DNA of 64,000 bases. It comes from Lentzea aerocolonigenes. GTDB lineage: Bacteria; Actinomycetota; Actinomycetes; Mycobacteriales; Pseudonocardiaceae. Shown here piece by piece: positions 41,296 to 49,778 of the stretch (position 1 is its first letter; each line of letters starts with the position of its first letter). The stretch covers positions 248,001-312,000 of the forward strand of contig NZ_BBOJ01000014.1 of the NCBI RefSeq assembly GCF_000974445.1, read 5' to 3'. A model generated the notes under the pieces. It worked only from the letters and a program-made list of their open reading frames with translations, was not told where the DNA came from and did not search any database. The translations under genes and the position numbers were made by a program.

Positions 41296-42681
41296 CTAGG
41301 AGGCGTAGTCCTCCAGCATCTCCGTGACGAGAGCCGCGATCGGCGAACGCTCCGAGCGGGTCAGCGTGACGTGAGCGAAGAGCGGGTGGCCCTTCAGCTT
41401 CTCGATCACCGCCGCCACGCCGTCGTGCCGGCCCACCCGCAGGTTGTCGCGCTGCGCCACGTCGTGCGTCAGCACCACCCGCGAGTTGCTGCCCAGGCGG
41501 GACAGCACGGTCAGCAACACGTTGCGCTCCAACGACTGCGCCTCGTCGACGATCACGAAGGAGTCGTGCAGCGAGCGGCCGCGGATGTGGGTGAGGGGCA
41601 GGACCTCGAGCATGCCCCTGTCCAGCACCTCCTCCAGCACCGCCTGGCTCACCAGCGCGCCGAGCGTGTCGAACACGGCCTGCGCCCACGGCCCCATCTT
41701 CTCGTTCTCGCTGCCAGGCAGGTAACCGAGCTCCTGGCCACCGACCGCGTACAACGGCCGGAACACCACGACCTTGCGGTGCTGCCTGCGTTCCATCACC
41801 GCTTCGAGGCCGGCGCACAGCGCCAGCGCCGACTTGCCGGTGCCCGCACGTCCGCCCAGCGAGACGATGCCGACATCGGCGTCGAGCAGCAGGTCCAGCG
41901 CGATCCGCTGCTCAGCGGACCTTCCGTGCAGTCCGAACGCCTCCCGATCTCCGCGCACCAGCCTGATCTGCTTGTCCGCGGTAACCCGGCCCAGAGCGCT
42001 CGAGGTGCCCGCCAGCATCCGGAGTCCGGTGTGGCAGGGCAGTTCCGCGATGTGCTCCAGGTCCTCGTACTGGGTCGGGTCGACGACGTTCTCCTTGAAC
42101 AGGCTGTCTATCAACGACTGCGGAACGTCCAGATCGGACATTCCCGTCCAGCCCGACAGGGTCACGTCGTGCGCCCGGTACTCCTCCGCCTGCAGGCCGA
42201 CCGATCCGGCCTTGACCCGCAGCGGCATGTCCTTGGTCACCAGAGTGACGTTTCGCCCCTCAGCAGCGAGGTTGAGAGAGCAGGCGAGGATCCGGGCGTC
42301 GTTGGAGTCCGTTCGGAAACCTGATGGCAACACCTCCGGGTCGGAGTGGTTGAGCTCGACGTGCAAGGTGCCTCCCAGATCCCCGATGGGGATCGGCGAA
42401 TCGAGGCGACCATGCCGCAAGCGCAGGTCGTCGAGCAGACGCAGGGCTTCCCTCGCGAACCAGCCCAGTTCGGGGTGGTGGCGCTTGCCCTCCAGCTCGC
42501 TGATCACCACGAGCGGCAGCACGACCTCGTGCTCCGCGAACCGGGTGGCGGCGAGTGGGTCGGACAGCAGTACCGACGTGTCCAGCACATATGTCGTGAT
42601 GGCTGGGGCGGCGGACTTGCGCCTGGAGGAAGAACTGCGCGATGAGCCTGAGGAACGGCTCGCGGGACGTCGTGCGTTCAC
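41296..42681 (-). CDS. phoH2: PIN domain-PhoH ATPase fusion (PhoH2)
   Basis: A 461-residue fusion. A Ser/Arg-rich N-terminus (about 25 residues) precedes a PIN nuclease (TTYVLDTSVLLSDPLA; ISELEGKRHHPELG; NDARILACSL) and a PhoH P-loop ATPase (VSLGGRAGTGKSALAL; FVIVDEAQSLERN; SRVVLTHDVAQRD). Mycobacterial PhoH2 (Rv1095) is a sequence-specific RNA helicase/RNase linked to toxin-antitoxin control. No antitoxin-sized gene is seen upstream. GTG 42681 follows GGGAG by 6 bases. Confidence 0.93.
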   Translation of the reverse strand: MNARRPASRSSGSSRSSSSRRKSAAPAITTYVLDTSVLLSDPLAATRFAEHEVVLPLVVISELEGKRHHPELGWFAREALRLLDDLRLRHGRLDSPIPIGDLGGTLHVELNHSDPEVLPSGFRTDSNDARILACSLNLAAEGRNVTLVTKDMPLRVKAGSVGLQAEEYRAHDVTLSGWTGMSDLDVPQSLIDSLFKENVVDPTQYEDLEHIAELPCHTGLRMLAGTSSALGRVTADKQIRLVRGDREAFGLHGRSAEQRIALDLLLDADVGIVSLGGRAGTGKSALALCAGLEAVMERRQHRKVVVFRPLYAVGGQELGYLPGSENEKMGPWAQAVFDTLGALVSQAVLEEVLDRGMLEVLPLTHIRGRSLHDSFVIVDEAQSLERNVLLTVLSRLGSNSRVVLTHDVAQRDNLRVGRHDGVAAVIEKLKGHPLFAHVTLTRSERSPIAALVTEMLEDYAS

Positions 42682-42988
42682 GGCAACTCCCTCACGAACG
42701 CGGCACCCGCGTCCGCTCCTCGCTGGGCCAGGCACCACCCTGATCGGTCGTCTCGCCTTCCGCCGGTACGGCGTCAGGCAGGTCGACCACGAGGGCCGGG
42801 TGCCGGCCCCCTCGCGACGTTGTCTGCCACGATCAGAGCCTCCCTGCGCGGTCCGCAGTGGTCGCGTCCCGCCGCTTTCGAAGTTACCTGCGGAAGTACC
42901 TCGTCGGCACGAAGCCACACAGGTGAATCCGGATTTGTCATCTGCCCGAAAACAACCCGCAACGTGAGCGCAGACGTGTTTTCGCTGG
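42682..42988. other. 307-base intergenic region upstream of phoH2
   Basis: Holds the phoH2 promoter; no gene is supported. In mycobacteria a small antitoxin gene (phoAT) precedes phoH2; no convincing equivalent is seen here. The AT-richest part is near 42930-42990, close to the DUF885 stop. Confidence 0.5.
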
Positions 42989-44239
42989 TCAGATGCTGTT
43001 TTCGTGGGTGTTGCGGGCGAGCCACGACAAGCCGTCCCTCACCTGGGATTCGAGCGATTTCGGCACGAGAGGCTCGTCGAGAAGCCTCAGGTACCGGGAA
43101 TCGAGCGACTCGCCGGGTGCGCGGACGTCGAGCCAGGCCCTCACCAGGCGCACACCTTCGACGTAAGTGGTGGTGTACGCGCGCCACAACGGGTCTGCCA
43201 GAAAGCGAACCATCTGCCGTGCGCGGCGCTCCGGCACTAGCAGCCACCTGCGCAGATGCGCAACCACGTCATCCTGATCCGCACCCCGATCGTGTAGCAG
43301 CAGGGCGGCGTCCTGCCGCACCGTGAGCAGCCCGGATGCCGCTGATTCGACCTTTTCGGACAGTTCGCCGTCCATTCGCAACCCCAGGTCGCGGAAGATC
43401 TGCTCCGCCCAGACGCCCCAGCCCGGCCCCACCGCGGCGTGCAGGCCGAGGTCCGCCATGCCCTCGGCCATCAGGCACTGGGGCGTGTTGATCAGGAAGA
43501 TCGACTGCTCGGCGTGGCCGCGCTTGGCGACCAGGCCCGCGTCCTTGCGGCAGTGCTCGGTGTGGTGGCCCGGATAGGACTCGTGCGCGACCAGGTGCGG
43601 CAGGTTCGACATGCGGTGGCCGAGGTCGGCGTTGATCGCGACGCGGCTGCGGTAGGCGCCGAGGTAGTAGTTGAAGCCGCTCCACGGCTTGTTCGTGACG
43701 ACCTGGTACTCCACGATCTCCTGCTCGGGCAGTGCGTACTTCTGCCGCACCCGGTCCCGCAGAGCGCTCGACAGGGCCTGCACGACGCCCTGGAGCCTGC
43801 GTGCGGGCACCTCGTCGGCCGCGCGGAAGGCGTGGAGGCGTTCGGTGAGCGAGCCCGGACCCTCGAGCACCGCGTCGATGTTGCGGTGGGCCTGCGCGTA
43901 CGCGTCCTCGTCACCGGGGCGGATGCGGACCTGGAAGTACTGCTCGACCTCGTCGATGAACGTGACGCGTTCGCCGGCGAGCTTGCGCGCGGTGCACTCC
44001 AGCGCGCGCAGGTGTGCGTCGAGGAACTGTTTGCGCTGGTCGGCGAGGTCGCTGCCGGGAAGTTCCTTGCGGAGCAGCCGCGCGTGGTCCGAGAGCGCGC
44101 GCGGGTGCAGGCGCGGTTCGTTGTCGACGGCGCGGCTCAGCGCGGGGTCGCCCGTGAACGAGTCGACGAACCCGTGCACCAGGCGCCCGAGCCGCAGCCC
44201 CAGCACCAGGTATCCGCGCACCAGCTCGTTGGAGTCCAT
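42989..44239 (-). CDS. DUF885-family putative zinc peptidase
   Basis: A 416-residue soluble protein with the metallopeptidase-like motif VAHESYPGHHTEHC (H-E-x-x-x-H-H) and a downstream Glu region (CLMAEGMADLGL), the pattern of the DUF885 group related to M32/M2 peptidases. It lacks a signal peptide. The ATG start is clear. Substrate unknown. It is divergent from the chaplin-like genes. Confidence 0.85.
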   Translation of the reverse strand: MDSNELVRGYLVLGLRLGRLVHGFVDSFTGDPALSRAVDNEPRLHPRALSDHARLLRKELPGSDLADQRKQFLDAHLRALECTARKLAGERVTFIDEVEQYFQVRIRPGDEDAYAQAHRNIDAVLEGPGSLTERLHAFRAADEVPARRLQGVVQALSSALRDRVRQKYALPEQEIVEYQVVTNKPWSGFNYYLGAYRSRVAINADLGHRMSNLPHLVAHESYPGHHTEHCRKDAGLVAKRGHAEQSIFLINTPQCLMAEGMADLGLHAAVGPGWGVWAEQIFRDLGLRMDGELSEKVESAASGLLTVRQDAALLLHDRGADQDDVVAHLRRWLLVPERRARQMVRFLADPLWRAYTTTYVEGVRLVRAWLDVRAPGESLDSRYLRLLDEPLVPKSLESQVRDGLSWLARNTHENSI

Positions 44240-44467
44240 GAGTCGGAGAGCGTAGAGCGTCTACCACAGCGTCTTACTCGCGACCGAATCGTGAATGGAC
44301 GACCACCTGATTGGGGAATGTTGTTGATCTTGGGGTCACACAATGGGGTCATGCGGGCCGCCAATTGAGTTCTGCACCGATAGCGTCTCCGCCCGGAGAC
44401 CCCAGCCTCCGGAGATCCCCGAAGACTCCGGAAATGACGGGGATGACCCGACATGAAGGAGAATGAC

Positions 44468-44734
44468 GTGAAGAAGGCTTGTGCCGCGGTTGCGGCCGCT
44501 GCTGCGCTGTCGCTCGCGTTCGCCCCGGCCGCCATGGCGGGCGAGGGCCACCACGGCCACGGTGGACACCACTGGAAGAACGGCCCGCTGCTGGTCCTGC
44601 TGAACGGCAACAACCTCAACGGCACGATCGGTGCCTGCGGCAACAACGTCGGTGTCCTGGGTGGCGCCGTGCCGATCAACTCGCCGTCGATCACCGAGAC
44701 CTGCGCCGCCGGCGGCATCGTCGACGAGGGCTGA
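44468..44734 (+). CDS. Chaplin-like small secreted protein 1
   Basis: An 88-residue protein with a signal peptide (ending AAMA, about residue 24), a Gly/His stretch (GHHGHGGHHW) and a core NLNGTIGACGNNVGVLGG...NSPSITETC with two cysteines. The C-G-N-x-V-x-V-L-G pattern resembles chaplins, surface amyloid proteins of aerial hyphae; assignment is tentative. The GTG follows AAGGAGA; the ATG five codons upstream overlaps that site. It is followed by a T-tract terminator and a paralogue. Confidence 0.7.
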   Translation: MKKACAAVAAAAALSLAFAPAAMAGEGHHGHGGHHWKNGPLLVLLNGNNLNGTIGACGNNVGVLGGAVPINSPSITETCAAGGIVDEG

Positions 44735-44753
44735 TCTCCTCTTTTGTTCTGCG

Positions 44754-44790
44754 TCTGGGGGCGTCATTTCTGGCGCCCCCAGATGTTTTT
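44754..44790 (+). terminator. Intrinsic terminator between the two chaplin-like genes
   Basis: Perfect 10-bp arms (44754-44763 and 44774-44783), a 10-base loop and a TGTTTTT tract immediately after. The two paralogues are therefore probably transcribed partly independently. Confidence 0.85.
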
Positions 44791-44820
44791 CACCGCAATA
44801 TCCCGTTTAAGGAGAAAATC

Positions 44821-45087
44821 GTGCTGAAGAAGGCAGGTGCCGCTCTCGGCGCGGCCGCGGCGTTCCTCGCTGTTGGTTCCCCCGCGATGGCCGTTCAGGG
44901 CCACCACTGGGAGAACGCGCCGCTGCTGGTCGTCGGCAACGCCAACAACCTCAACGGTGTTGTGGGCGCGTGCGGCAACAACGTCGCGGTGCTCGGTGGC
45001 GCGGTTCCGGTGAACTCGCCCTCCATCACCGAGACCTGCGCCGCCGGCGGCATCGAGGACGGCGACGACTGGGGCTACGACGACTGA
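44821..45087 (+). CDS. Chaplin-like small secreted protein 2
   Basis: An 88-residue paralogue: signal peptide ending AMA, then GHHWENAPLLVVGNANNLNG, ACGNNVAVLGGAVPVNSP, SITETCAAGGI and an acidic tail DGDDWGYDD. The core is nearly identical to protein 1, but the His-rich part is reduced and the tail differs. The GTG at 44821 follows AAGGAG. Both cysteines are kept, so one disulfide is likely. Confidence 0.7.
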   Translation: MLKKAGAALGAAAAFLAVGSPAMAVQGHHWENAPLLVVGNANNLNGVVGACGNNVAVLGGAVPVNSPSITETCAAGGIEDGDDWGYDD

Positions 45088-45104
45088 TCTCGTCGTCACG
45101 CTCG

Positions 45105-45137
45105 AAGGGGCGCTCACCTCGCGGTGAGCGCCCCTTT
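45105..45137 (+). terminator. Terminator after the chaplin-like pair
   Basis: Perfect 13-bp arms (45105-45117 and 45124-45136), a 6-base loop and TTTT. It also suits the convergent prenyl transferase gene, since the left arm starts with AA. Confidence 0.8.
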
Positions 45138-45152
45138 TCGCTGTCCGGGGGA

Positions 45153-45935
45153 CTAGCTGCCGTACCTGCGGTGGCGCTTGGCGTACTCGCGCAGGGCCCG
45201 CAGGAAGTCCGTGCGCCGGAAGCCGGGCCAGTAGGCCTCGCAGAACCAGAACTCCGAGTGCGCCGACTGCCAGAGCATGAAGCCGGAGAGCCGCTGCTCG
45301 CCGGACGTGCGGATGATCAGGTCGGGATCTGGCTGGCCGGACGTGTAGAGGTGCTCCGCGATGTGGTCGACGTCGAGCACCTCGGCCAGCTCCTCGATGG
45401 TGCCACCGCTCTCGGCGTGCGCCTGCAGGAGCTTCCTGACGGCGTCCGCGATCTCCTGCCTGCCGCCGTACGCGACGGCGACGTTGACCTGGATGCCGGT
45501 GCGGTCCTTGGTTTTGCTGGCGGCGTTGGTGAGACGTTCCGCGTGCTCCGCGGGGAGCATGTCGATGGCGCCGACGTGCCTGACTCGCCACGGCTTGCCG
45601 TCCTCGGCGAGCTCGTCGGTGATGTCCGCGATGATGTCCAGCAGCGGGGCCAGTTCTTCGATGTCGCGGTTGAGGTTGTCGGTGCTCAGCATCCAGAGCG
45701 TGACGACCTCCACTTTGGCGTCACCGCACCAGTCGAGCAGCTCGAGAATCTTCCGCGCGCCGGCCCGGTGCCCGTGCGCGACGTCGGTGAACCCGGCTTC
45801 CCTCGCCCACCTGCGGTTGCCGTCGAGGACCACGCCGACGTGCTTCGGCACCTGCGTGTTCTCGCTCAGCTCGCGACGGAGAATCCACTCGTAGAAGTGG
45901 ATAGCGACGTCTTTCACACGGGTGCGGAGTGCCAC
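45153..45935 (-). CDS. uppS: cis-Isoprenyl diphosphate synthase (Z-FPP synthase/UppS family)
   Basis: A 260-residue cis-prenyltransferase. VGVVLDGNRRWAREAGF holds the catalytic Asp and diphosphate loop; DLIIRTSGEQRLSGFMLWQ and EFWFCEAYWPGF complete the family pattern. By position it matches Rv1086, the short-chain Z-farnesyl diphosphate synthase feeding decaprenyl phosphate synthesis. The GTG at 45935 is used; TACGCT about 12 bases upstream may be a -10 box of a leaderless message. Confidence 0.94.
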   Translation of the reverse strand: MALRTRVKDVAIHFYEWILRRELSENTQVPKHVGVVLDGNRRWAREAGFTDVAHGHRAGARKILELLDWCGDAKVEVVTLWMLSTDNLNRDIEELAPLLDIIADITDELAEDGKPWRVRHVGAIDMLPAEHAERLTNAASKTKDRTGIQVNVAVAYGGRQEIADAVRKLLQAHAESGGTIEELAEVLDVDHIAEHLYTSGQPDPDLIIRTSGEQRLSGFMLWQSAHSEFWFCEAYWPGFRRTDFLRALREYAKRHRRYGS

Positions 45936-46000
45936 GTCCGAACAGCGTACGCCGTGCAAGCTTCATCACTGAGCAGCGGTCCCGAAACCTACGGTCGCGT

Positions 46001-46010
46001 AACCTAGGTT
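46001..46010. promoter_or_regulatory. AACCTAGGTT palindrome at the hemolysin III start
   Basis: A perfect 10-bp palindrome 3 bases before the GTG start of the hemolysin III gene, in the divergent gap with uppS. It may contain the -10 element or be an operator. Confidence 0.4.
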
Positions 46011-46013
46011 CCC

Positions 46014-46685
46014 GTGACCACTGCGACCATTCCTCCACAGCCCGGACTGCGGCCGCGCCTTCGTGGGTGGCTGCACCTCTGGTCGTTCATCACCTCCGTG
46101 GCGACCGGCGCGACACTGATCGCTCTGGCAGCGTCCACAGTGTCAGCGCGCGCCGCTCTGGCCACTTCGGTCTACGGCCTGACGGTCCTGGGCCTGTTCG
46201 GCGTCTCGGCGCTCTACCACCGCGTCACGTGGAAGTCCAACCGCGTGCGCACGTGGATGAAGCGCCTGGACCACTCGATGATCTTCGTGTTCATCGCGGG
46301 CACCTACACCCCGTTCGCCTTGCTGGCGATGGATCCGGGAACCGGGAGCACGGTGCTCTGGGTCGTCTGGATCGGCGCGCTGGCAGGCGTGACGCTGAAG
46401 CTGGCGTGGCCGCACGCGCCGCGGTGGCTCGGGGTGCCGATCTACATCGCTCTCGGGTGGGTCGCGGTCTTCGTGCTGCCTGAGCTGTTGCACCACGCCG
46501 GGGTCGCCGCGCTGGTGTTGCTGCTGGTCGGCGGGGCGCTCTACACGGTCGGCGCGGTGTTCTACGCGACCCGGTGGCCGAACCCGTGGCCGCAGGTGTT
46601 CGGGTACCACGAGTTCTTCCACGCCGCGACGGTGGTGGCGGCGATCTGCCACTACATCGCCATCTGGCTCGCGATGTACTCCTGA
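46014..46685 (+). CDS. hlyIII: Hemolysin III/YqfA (PAQR) family membrane protein
   Basis: A 223-residue seven-helix membrane protein of the PAQR superfamily. Conserved residues are SALYHRVTW, RLDHSMIFVFIAGTYTPFAL and the C-terminal GYHEFFHAATVVAAICHY, where the histidines would bind metal. It is the counterpart of Rv1085c, divergent from uppS. True hemolytic activity is not implied. GTG start, no ribosome site. Confidence 0.92.
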   Translation: MTTATIPPQPGLRPRLRGWLHLWSFITSVATGATLIALAASTVSARAALATSVYGLTVLGLFGVSALYHRVTWKSNRVRTWMKRLDHSMIFVFIAGTYTPFALLAMDPGTGSTVLWVVWIGALAGVTLKLAWPHAPRWLGVPIYIALGWVAVFVLPELLHHAGVAALVLLLVGGALYTVGAVFYATRWPNPWPQVFGYHEFFHAATVVAAICHYIAIWLAMYS

Positions 46686-46695
46686 CCTGGTCCGC

Positions 46696-47016
46696 ATGAC
46701 ACGCGTGAGATGCCAGGCCGTGCGTTGGGTGAGCGATGAACCTCAGCCCGGTTGGGTCGAGGTTCATCTCGTCGACGCGGATGGAGCCGTCTGGAGCCTC
46801 TTCGACAAGCCGCCGATCTTCGATGCGGATGACAGGCTCACGCCCGACGCGGCGTACCCGGTCGATGTCGAGCTGGACTGCGAGATCGTGTCGCGTCAGG
46901 TCGACGCGAGCGGCCGCGACCTGGTGACCATCTCGACTCGACGTCCACGGGGTGTCGAAACCGAGACCGGTCGAGACGAGTTCCACGTGGCGCCGAGCCA
47001 GCTCGTGGACTGCTGA
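46696..47016 (+). CDS. Hypothetical protein
   Basis: A 106-residue, beta-rich, acidic soluble protein (QPGWVEVHLVDADGAVWSLF; VDVELDCEIVSRQVDASGRD). It begins 10 bases after the hemolysin III stop and is probably cotranscribed. No family recognised. Confidence 0.65.
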   Translation: MTRVRCQAVRWVSDEPQPGWVEVHLVDADGAVWSLFDKPPIFDADDRLTPDAAYPVDVELDCEIVSRQVDASGRDLVTISTRRPRGVETETGRDEFHVAPSQLVDC

Positions 47017-47021
47017 CCTGG

Positions 47022-47315
47022 TCAGTCGCCCACGAACTCCATCGTCAGCGACCGGTCCGCCGCACACACCGCCGCCAGTGCGCGGAGGTCGTCGAAATGA
47101 CGTCCCTCCGCGCCCACCGCGTCCAGCGCCGCCACGAGGTCCGACATGTCGACAGAGCCCAGCTCCCGGTAGCCGTACGGTTCGATGCGGTTCAACAGCG
47201 GATGATCGACCCGTTCCAGCAGTGCGCTGAGCACGAAGCCGGGGTCCGGCAGCATGGCCACCACCGTCACGTGGTGCCGCGACCCCGGCCGGACCACCCG
47301 GACGTCAACGCCCAC
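47022..47315 (-). CDS. Hypothetical protein downstream of fumC
   Basis: A 97-residue protein (VVAMLPDPGFVLSALLERVD; YGYRELGSVDMSDLVAALDA; CAADRSLTMEFVGD). The GTG start lies inside the last codons of fumC (11-base overlap), so it is likely translated after it. Family not recognised. Confidence 0.65.
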   Translation of the reverse strand: MGVDVRVVRPGSRHHVTVVAMLPDPGFVLSALLERVDHPLLNRIEPYGYRELGSVDMSDLVAALDAVGAEGRHFDDLRALAAVCAADRSLTMEFVGD

Positions 47316-48699
47316 CGCGGGCCATCTTCAGCACGTCCAGCGCGGCGTCCAGCTGCTCCTCGGACAGCTTCGACGGCACGTGGCCGCGTTCCAGCACCAC
47401 CTCGCGGATGGTCTTGCGCTCCTTCAGCGACTGCTTGGCGATCGACGCCGCCTCCTCGTAGCCGAGGTAGCGGTTCAGCGGCGTGACGATCGACGGTGAC
47501 GACTCGGCGTACTCGCTCATCTGCTCCACCTGCGGTTCGGCCCCGGCCAGGACCTTGTCGGCGAGCAGACGAGCCACGGCGGCCAGCAGGCGGGAGGACT
47601 CCAGGACGTTGCGGGCGATGACCGGCAGCATCACGTTCAGCTGGAAGTTGCCCTGCGAGCCCGCGAACGCGACGGCGGCGTCGTTGCCGATGACCTGGGC
47701 GACGACCATCATCGTGGCCTCCGAGATCACCGGGTTGACCTTGCCCGGCATGATCGAGGAGCCCGGCTGGAGGTCGGGCAGGGCCAGTTCGCCGAGGCCC
47801 GTGCGGGGGCCAGAGCCGAGCCAGCGGAGGTCGTTGGCGATCTTGAACAACGCCACGGCGGACGCGCGGAGCTGCCCGGACATCTCCACCACGCCGTCCT
47901 GGGTGGCCTGGGCCTCGAAGTGGTCGCGGGCCTCCACCAGCGGCAGGCCCGTGGCCGACGCGAGCTCCGCGGACACGCGGGCGCCGAACTCGGCGGGGGC
48001 GTTCAGGCCCGAACCCACGGCGGTGCCGCCGATCGGCAGCTCGGCCAGGCGAGGAATCGACGCTCGCAGCCGTTCCACCGAGTAGCGGACCTGGGACGCC
48101 CAGGCGCCGGCCTCCTGGCCCAGCGTCACGGGCACGGCGTCCATCAGGTGCGTGCGGCCCGACTTGACCAGGTCCGACCACTCCGCAGCGCGCGACGCGA
48201 GAACCGACTCCAGGTGTTCCAGCGACGGGATCACGTCGGTCACCACGGCCTCGGTGGCGGCCACGCGCAGGGTCGTGGGGAACGTGTCGTTGGACGACTG
48301 CGAGGCGTTGACGTGGTCGTTCGGGTGCACGTCGCGGCCCAGGGAGCGGGTCGCGAGGGTCGCGATGACCTCGTTGGCGTTCATGTTCGACGACGTGCCC
48401 GAGCCCGTCTGGAACACGTCGACCGGGAAGTGGTCGTCCCACTGGCCCGCGGCCACCTCGTCGGCTGCCGCGGCGATGGTTGCGGCCAGGTCCTCCGGCA
48501 GAACGCCCAGCTGGGCGTTGACCCGGGCCGCGGCGCCCTTGAGCAGGCCGAGGGCCCTGATCTGGGCTCGTTCGAGGCCTCGACCGGAAATCGGGAAGTT
48601 CTCGACCGCGCGTTGGGTCTGGGCGCGCCACAATGCGTCGACCGGCACGCGGACCTCACCCATCGTGTCGTGCTCGACGCGGTACTCCTGTTCAGACAT
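47305..48699 (-). CDS. fumC: Class II fumarate hydratase
   Basis: A 464-residue fumarase interconverting fumarate and malate in the TCA cycle. The signature GSSIMPGKVNPV and other conserved blocks TGSGTSSNMNANEVIA and HPNDHVNASQSSNDTFPT are present. Length is normal for class II. The ATG is clear. Counterpart of Rv1098c; divergent from the FNR gene. Confidence 0.97.
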   Translation of the reverse strand: MSEQEYRVEHDTMGEVRVPVDALWRAQTQRAVENFPISGRGLERAQIRALGLLKGAAARVNAQLGVLPEDLAATIAAAADEVAAGQWDDHFPVDVFQTGSGTSSNMNANEVIATLATRSLGRDVHPNDHVNASQSSNDTFPTTLRVAATEAVVTDVIPSLEHLESVLASRAAEWSDLVKSGRTHLMDAVPVTLGQEAGAWASQVRYSVERLRASIPRLAELPIGGTAVGSGLNAPAEFGARVSAELASATGLPLVEARDHFEAQATQDGVVEMSGQLRASAVALFKIANDLRWLGSGPRTGLGELALPDLQPGSSIMPGKVNPVISEATMMVVAQVIGNDAAVAFAGSQGNFQLNVMLPVIARNVLESSRLLAAVARLLADKVLAGAEPQVEQMSEYAESSPSIVTPLNRYLGYEEAASIAKQSLKERKTIREVVLERGHVPSKLSEEQLDAALDVLKMARGGR

Positions 48700-48762
48700 G
48701 CCTTCGAGTCTCTATGGTCGATCACAGCACTGCCACCCACCACTGGCAGAAGGGCACCACTC

Positions 48763-49731
48763 ATGGAGCGTGACGTCGACCTCCTCATCGTGGGCGCTGG
48801 TCCCACGGGGTTGTTCGCCGCTTACTACGCAGGCTTCCGGGAACTGAGAACCGCGGTGGTCGACGCCTTGCCGGAGCCCGGCGGCCAGGTCACCGCGATG
48901 TATCCGGAGAAGATGATTTTCGACGTCGCCGGCTTCCCCGCCATCCGCGGGCGCGACCTCGTCAACGGGCTGGTGGAGCAGGCTGCGCAGTTCAAGCCGA
49001 CCTATCTGCTCGGCAGGCAGGCGCGCACACTGGAGTCCACAGAGGATGGACTGCGGATCGGCCTGGCGGACGGCACCACGATCACCGCGGGCGCCATGCT
49101 GATCACGGCGGGCATGGGCGAGTTCAACCCCCGTCCGCTGCCCGCGGGTGACGGCTGGCTGGGACGCGGCATGGTGCACTTCGTGCCCGTGCTGGCCGAG
49201 CACGCGGGACAGCACGTGGTGATCGTCGGCGGTGGCGACTCGGCGTTCGACTGGGCGCTCGCGCTGCACCCGATCGCCGCCAGCGTCACGATCGTCCACC
49301 GCAGGGCGAACTTCCGGGCGCACGCGGCCACCGTGCGGCAGGTGAGGGAGCTCGGGGTCGAGATCGTCACCGACGCCGAGGTGCTCGAGCTGCGCGGCGA
49401 ACCGCTGTCCGAAGTGGACGTCAAGGTCAAGGGCGAGGACGTGAAGACGCTGCCCGCGCAGACCGTCGTCGCGGCACTCGGGTTCACGGCCGACCTCGGG
49501 CCGATCGAGTCGTGGGGACTGGAGCTCGACCACCGCGCGGTCGTCGTCGACACCACGATGAAGACCAAGCTGGACCGGGTCTACGCGGCGGGCGACGTCG
49601 CGCAGTACCCCGGCAAGGTCAAGCTCATCGCCACCGGGTTCGGGGAGGCGGCGACGGCGGTCAACAACATCGCGGTCGCGCTCAACCCGTCCGCGCACCT
49701 GTTCCCCGGTCACTCGAGCGACGCTGGCTGA
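48763..49731 (+). CDS. Thioredoxin reductase-like ferredoxin-NADP reductase
   Basis: A 322-residue FAD enzyme. The FAD motif LLIVGAGPTGLFAAYYAG is at the start, the NADPH motif VVIVGGGDSAFDWALAL in the middle and RVYAAGDVAQYPGKVKLIAT at the end. The thioredoxin reductase CxxC is absent, which points to the type II FNR group that reduces ferredoxins. It is not part of the remembered mycobacterial order. ATG start. Confidence 0.88.
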   Translation: MERDVDLLIVGAGPTGLFAAYYAGFRELRTAVVDALPEPGGQVTAMYPEKMIFDVAGFPAIRGRDLVNGLVEQAAQFKPTYLLGRQARTLESTEDGLRIGLADGTTITAGAMLITAGMGEFNPRPLPAGDGWLGRGMVHFVPVLAEHAGQHVVIVGGGDSAFDWALALHPIAASVTIVHRRANFRAHAATVRQVRELGVEIVTDAEVLELRGEPLSEVDVKVKGEDVKTLPAQTVVAALGFTADLGPIESWGLELDHRAVVVDTTMKTKLDRVYAAGDVAQYPGKVKLIATGFGEAATAVNNIAVALNPSAHLFPGHSSDAG

Positions 49732-49741
49732 CCGGCAGAAC

Positions 49742-49772
49742 CGCTGCCCACCAGCGGCGCCGGTGGGCAGCG
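49742..49772. terminator. Bidirectional terminator after FNR gene
   Basis: Perfect 11-bp arms CGCTGCCCACC/GGTGGGCAGCG with a 9-base loop between convergent genes. Confidence 0.8.
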
Positions 49773-49778
49773 ATCGAG

